Position numbers and translations under genes: made by a program | NCBI GenBank assembly: GCA_011375245.1 | Contig: DRMA01000130.1 | Span: 1 to 7,467, forward strand | DNA from: Thiothrix sp. | GTDB lineage: Bacteria > Pseudomonadota > Gammaproteobacteria > Thiotrichales > Thiotrichaceae | Length of the DNA: 7,467 bases | Reading direction: 5' to 3' | The notes under the pieces: model-generated | Seen by the model: only the letters and a program-made list of their open reading frames with translations | Database searches by the model: none | Told to the model about the DNA's origin: nothing | In this document: positions 5,755 through 7,467 of the stretch, piece by piece | Layout: the number at the start of each line of letters is the position of its first letter | Numbering within the stretch: the first letter of the stretch is position 1

Positions 5755-6894
5755 TTAATTATCGAGCCAATCTTTAAATTTTGACTTAACAGAATCTGTC
5801 CAACTATGTTCTTTCGGGCTATGTTTCCTCCCTCCCTTCCCCATCGTTTCTTCAAATTTTTCTAATAATTCTTTTTGTTTGTTGGTTAAGTTCACAGGTG
5901 TTTCAAGAATAATATGACAGTATAAATCACCAACTTGACTACTACGTACTGATTTTATGCCCTTTCCTCCGATGCGGAAGCGTTTACCTGTTTGAGTTTC
6001 AGCAGGAATTTTCAACTTCACTTTACCTTTTAAGGTTGGTACTGTCAGATCTCCCCCCAAAGCGGCCGTTGTAAAACGTAAGGGAACTTGAATATGCAAA
6101 TCATTACCTTCACGAGAAAATAGGTGATGCTCTTTTACATGCACTTGCACATAAAGATCACCCGACATTCCTCCATGCCCTCCCATTTCACCCTCACCCG
6201 ATAAACGAATACGATCACCTGTATCAACACCTTCTGGAACGGTAACAGAAAGTATTTTTGACTTTTCAACCCGCCCTTGCCCATGACAAACATTACACGG
6301 ATTAGCAATGGTTTTTCCCGTACCACGACACTGTGGGCAAGGTTGCTGTACAGAGAAAAAACCTTGCTGCATCCGCACTTGCCCTTGCCCATGACACGTT
6401 GAACAAGTCTCAGGGTGAGTACCTTTTTTAGCACCTGTTCCATTACAAGATTCACATTTTTCTGCACTAGGAATACGAATATCAACTTTAGTGCCAAAAG
6501 CAGCTTCTTCAAGCGTTAACTCAAGGTTATATTGTAGGTCACTGCCACGACGCGCGCCCCCTCCCTGAGCACCTCTGCCACCACCTGAAAAAATATCACC
6601 AAAAATATCACCAAAAATATCACCAAAACCTGCGCCCGCACCACCTGCACCGCCACCTGCTCCAGAAGGGTCAACCCCCGCATGACCAAACTGATCATAT
6701 GCTGCACGTTTTTGTGAATCTTTTAGCACACTATAAGCTTCTTGAACCTCCTTAAACTTATCTTCTGCCGCCGCATCATCAGGATTACGATCAGGATGTA
6801 ATTTCATCGCCTTACGACGGTAGGCTTTTCGTAGATCGCTATCACTGGCATTTTGCTGTACGCCCAGTGTTTCGTAATAATCTTGTTTAGACAT
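5755..6894 (-). CDS. dnaJ: chaperone DnaJ (Hsp40, type A)
   Basis: DnaJ is the co-chaperone that delivers unfolded clients to DnaK and stimulates its ATPase. All domains of a type A Hsp40 are present in 379 residues, close to E. coli DnaJ (376). The J-domain (about 1-70) has the essential H33-P34-D35. The Gly/Phe-rich linker (about 74-115) contains three consecutive GDIF units (91-102). The zinc domain has four CxxCxGxG modules starting at C147, C164, C186 and C200. The C-terminal substrate-binding and dimerisation domains (about 210-379) include the DLYVQVHVKEHHLFSREGNDL stretch. The gene lies 133 bases after dnaK and just ahead of dapB. The start codon has only a weak GGA upstream. Heat-shock control would normally come from a promoter before dnaK, outside this window. 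Confidence 0.98.
   Translation of the reverse strand: MSKQDYYETLGVQQNASDSDLRKAYRRKAMKLHPDRNPDDAAAEDKFKEVQEAYSVLKDSQKRAAYDQFGHAGVDPSGAGGGAGGAGAGFGDIFGDIFGDIFSGGGRGAQGGGARRGSDLQYNLELTLEEAAFGTKVDIRIPSAEKCESCNGTGAKKGTHPETCSTCHGQGQVRMQQGFFSVQQPCPQCRGTGKTIANPCNVCHGQGRVEKSKILSVTVPEGVDTGDRIRLSGEGEMGGHGGMSGDLYVQVHVKEHHLFSREGNDLHIQVPLRFTTAALGGDLTVPTLKGKVKLKIPAETQTGKRFRIGGKGIKSVRSSQVGDLYCHIILETPVNLTNKQKELLEKFEETMGKGGRKHSPKEHSWTDSVKSKFKDWLDN
6593..6628 (-). repeat. three perfect 12-bp tandem repeats in dnaJ
   Basis: Three identical copies of the plus-strand unit ATATCACCAAAA (6593-6604, 6605-6616, 6617-6628) encode the repeated GDIF of the Gly/Phe-rich linker. The period of 12 is a multiple of three, so gain or loss of a copy would keep the frame. 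DIF motifs are normal in this linker in E. coli; the perfect nucleotide identity is what stands out. Confidence 0.9.
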
Positions 6895-6933
6895 AATCCA
6901 AATTTATCAAAGTAACTCACATTAACAGAATAA

Positions 6934-6962
6934 GGCACGGATGTTTTACAACAGTCCGCGCC
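6934..6962 (-). promoter_or_regulatory. strong RNA hairpin between dnaK and dnaJ
   Basis: Read on the minus strand, GGCGCGGA (6962-6955), a bulged C (6954) and TGTT (6953-6950) pair with AACA (6945-6942) and TCCGTGCC (6941-6934). This gives 12 pairs, one of them G-U, closed by a GUAA tetraloop (6949-6946) of the stable GNRA class. The sequence after it is TTATTCTG, with no T run, so it is a poor intrinsic terminator. It more likely protects the upstream dnaK mRNA from 3' exonucleases, causes partial read-through, or marks a processing site. It would place dnaJ expression below dnaK. Confidence 0.65.
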
Positions 6963-6978
6963 TCATATTTACCCACAT

Positions 6979-7002
6979 GTAATACACCAAGTAATACACT
7001 AA
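6979..7002. repeat. imperfect 12-bp direct repeat between dnaK and dnaJ
   Basis: GTAATACACCAA (6979-6990) is followed directly by GTAATACACTAA (6991-7002), 11 of 12 bases identical. It sits between the dnaK stop codon and the hairpin. It could be a simple duplication or a paired protein-binding site; nothing in the sequence decides this. Confidence 0.6.
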
Positions 7003-7028
7003 ACCAGCGCTTGTGGCTTTGTTAGTGT

Positions 7029-7467
7029 TTATGATTTTTTAGCAGGTTCAACTTCTTCATACTCAGCATCAACAACATCATCATTTGATTTTTTTGCATC
7101 ATCTTTTTTCTTATCACTACCTGCATCAGCAGTACTTTCGCCTTGAGCATTAGCTTCTTCTGCTTTTGCAGCTGCTTCTTGTGCCATACGACCTGATGCC
7201 TCAGCTAATTCCTCAGCTTTACTATCAATAAGTGCTTTATCATCACCTTTAACCGCTGCTTTGGCTTCATCAATCAAGGCCGCCATACGTTTCTTCTCAT
7301 CAGCAGAAACCTTATCACCCAAATCCTTAATCGCTTTTTCAGTGCCGTGAATAATGCCATCAGCTTTATTACGTGATTCAACGAGTTCAATAATCTTTTT
7401 GTCCTCATCAGCATGAGCCGCAGCATCATTAACCATCTTATCAACTTCTTCATCAGAAAGACCACTA
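7029..7467 (-). CDS. dnaK: chaperone DnaK (Hsp70), C-terminal part (5' end outside window)
   Basis: DnaK is the ATP-dependent Hsp70 chaperone that works with DnaJ and GrpE. Only the last 145 residues are visible; the frame is open to the right edge, with one leftover base at 7467. The visible part covers the helical lid of the substrate-binding domain, beginning S-G-L-S-D-E-E-V-D-K-M, which matches the E. coli lid. It continues through E-L-V-E-S-R-N-K-A-D to a low-complexity linker rich in Ala, Glu, Lys and Asp. The terminal DDVVDAEYEEV motif is the conserved acidic end found in bacterial DnaK, here followed by the unconserved PAKKS. The ATG at 7436 is an internal methionine, not the gene start. 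ATPase domain and promoter lie outside the window. Confidence 0.96.
   Translation of the reverse strand, partial: SGLSDEEVDKMVNDAAAHADEDKKIIELVESRNKADGIIHGTEKAIKDLGDKVSADEKKRMAALIDEAKAAVKGDDKALIDSKAEELAEASGRMAQEAAAKAEEANAQGESTADAGSDKKKDDAKKSNDDVVDAEYEEVEPAKKS

Noticed and set aside
5667..5855. 62-codon minus-strand frame spanning the dnaJ-dapB junction.
   Set aside because: It overlaps both conserved genes out of frame, and its sequence is explained by the two real coding regions.
6135..6707. Two minus-strand frames inside dnaJ (6135-6512 and 6516-6707).
   Set aside because: Same-strand, out-of-frame translations of dnaJ with repetitive low-complexity sequence; no independent coding evidence.
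7029..7436. A separate 135-residue acidic protein starting at the ATG at 7436.
   Set aside because: The frame continues upstream to the window edge with clear DnaK lid sequence, so the ATG is internal to dnaK.
1..7467. Mobile elements, attachment sites, CRISPR repeats or a defence system.
   Set aside because: No transposase, integrase or spaced repeats, and no direct copy of the tRNA-Val 3' end that would mark an integrated element. All but one gene are core functions.

Overview
The window looks like chromosomal core DNA from an AT-rich gammaproteobacterium. The protein sequences (Cca, DapB, DnaJ, DnaK C-terminus) read closely against their Escherichia coli counterparts as I remember them. 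The presence of Hda and the dnaK-dnaJ-dapB order point the same way. I cannot name a genus from sequence alone. There are no insertion sequences, phage genes, CRISPR arrays or obvious foreign islands.

Layout, left to right. Bases 1-642 (minus) hold the N-terminal 214 residues of the CCA-adding enzyme Cca, which runs off the left edge. A 174-base divergent intergenic region follows, with a well-formed promoter for a tRNA-Val(GAC) gene (plus, 817-893) that ends in a clear intrinsic terminator. A second promoter then drives a small orphan lipoprotein gene (plus, 1011-1319). All remaining genes are on the minus strand. In transcription order they are dnaK (3' end only), dnaJ, dapB, a CDP-alcohol phosphatidyltransferase, a PerM/AI-2E family membrane protein, hda, and the circularly permuted GTPase ylqF/rbgA. 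The last of these converges on the lipoprotein gene.

The minus-strand genes seem to form two blocks. dnaK-dnaJ-dapB is a chaperone block with a lysine/peptidoglycan precursor gene attached. dnaJ and dapB are tightly spaced, while dnaK and dnaJ are separated by 133 bases holding a strong RNA hairpin. After a 149-base gap, the second block (phosphatidyltransferase, perM, hda, ylqF; gaps of 46, 71 and 56 bases) joins membrane lipid synthesis, a membrane permease, the replication-initiation brake Hda and a ribosome-assembly GTPase. E. coli also keeps perM close to hda, so part of this linkage is old.

I see no convincing new multi-gene system. The points most worth a second look are the orphan two-cysteine lipoprotein with its own promoter, the GNRA-capped hairpin between dnaK and dnaJ, a run of nine G inside the ylqF coding sequence, and an off-consensus clamp-binding motif in Hda.
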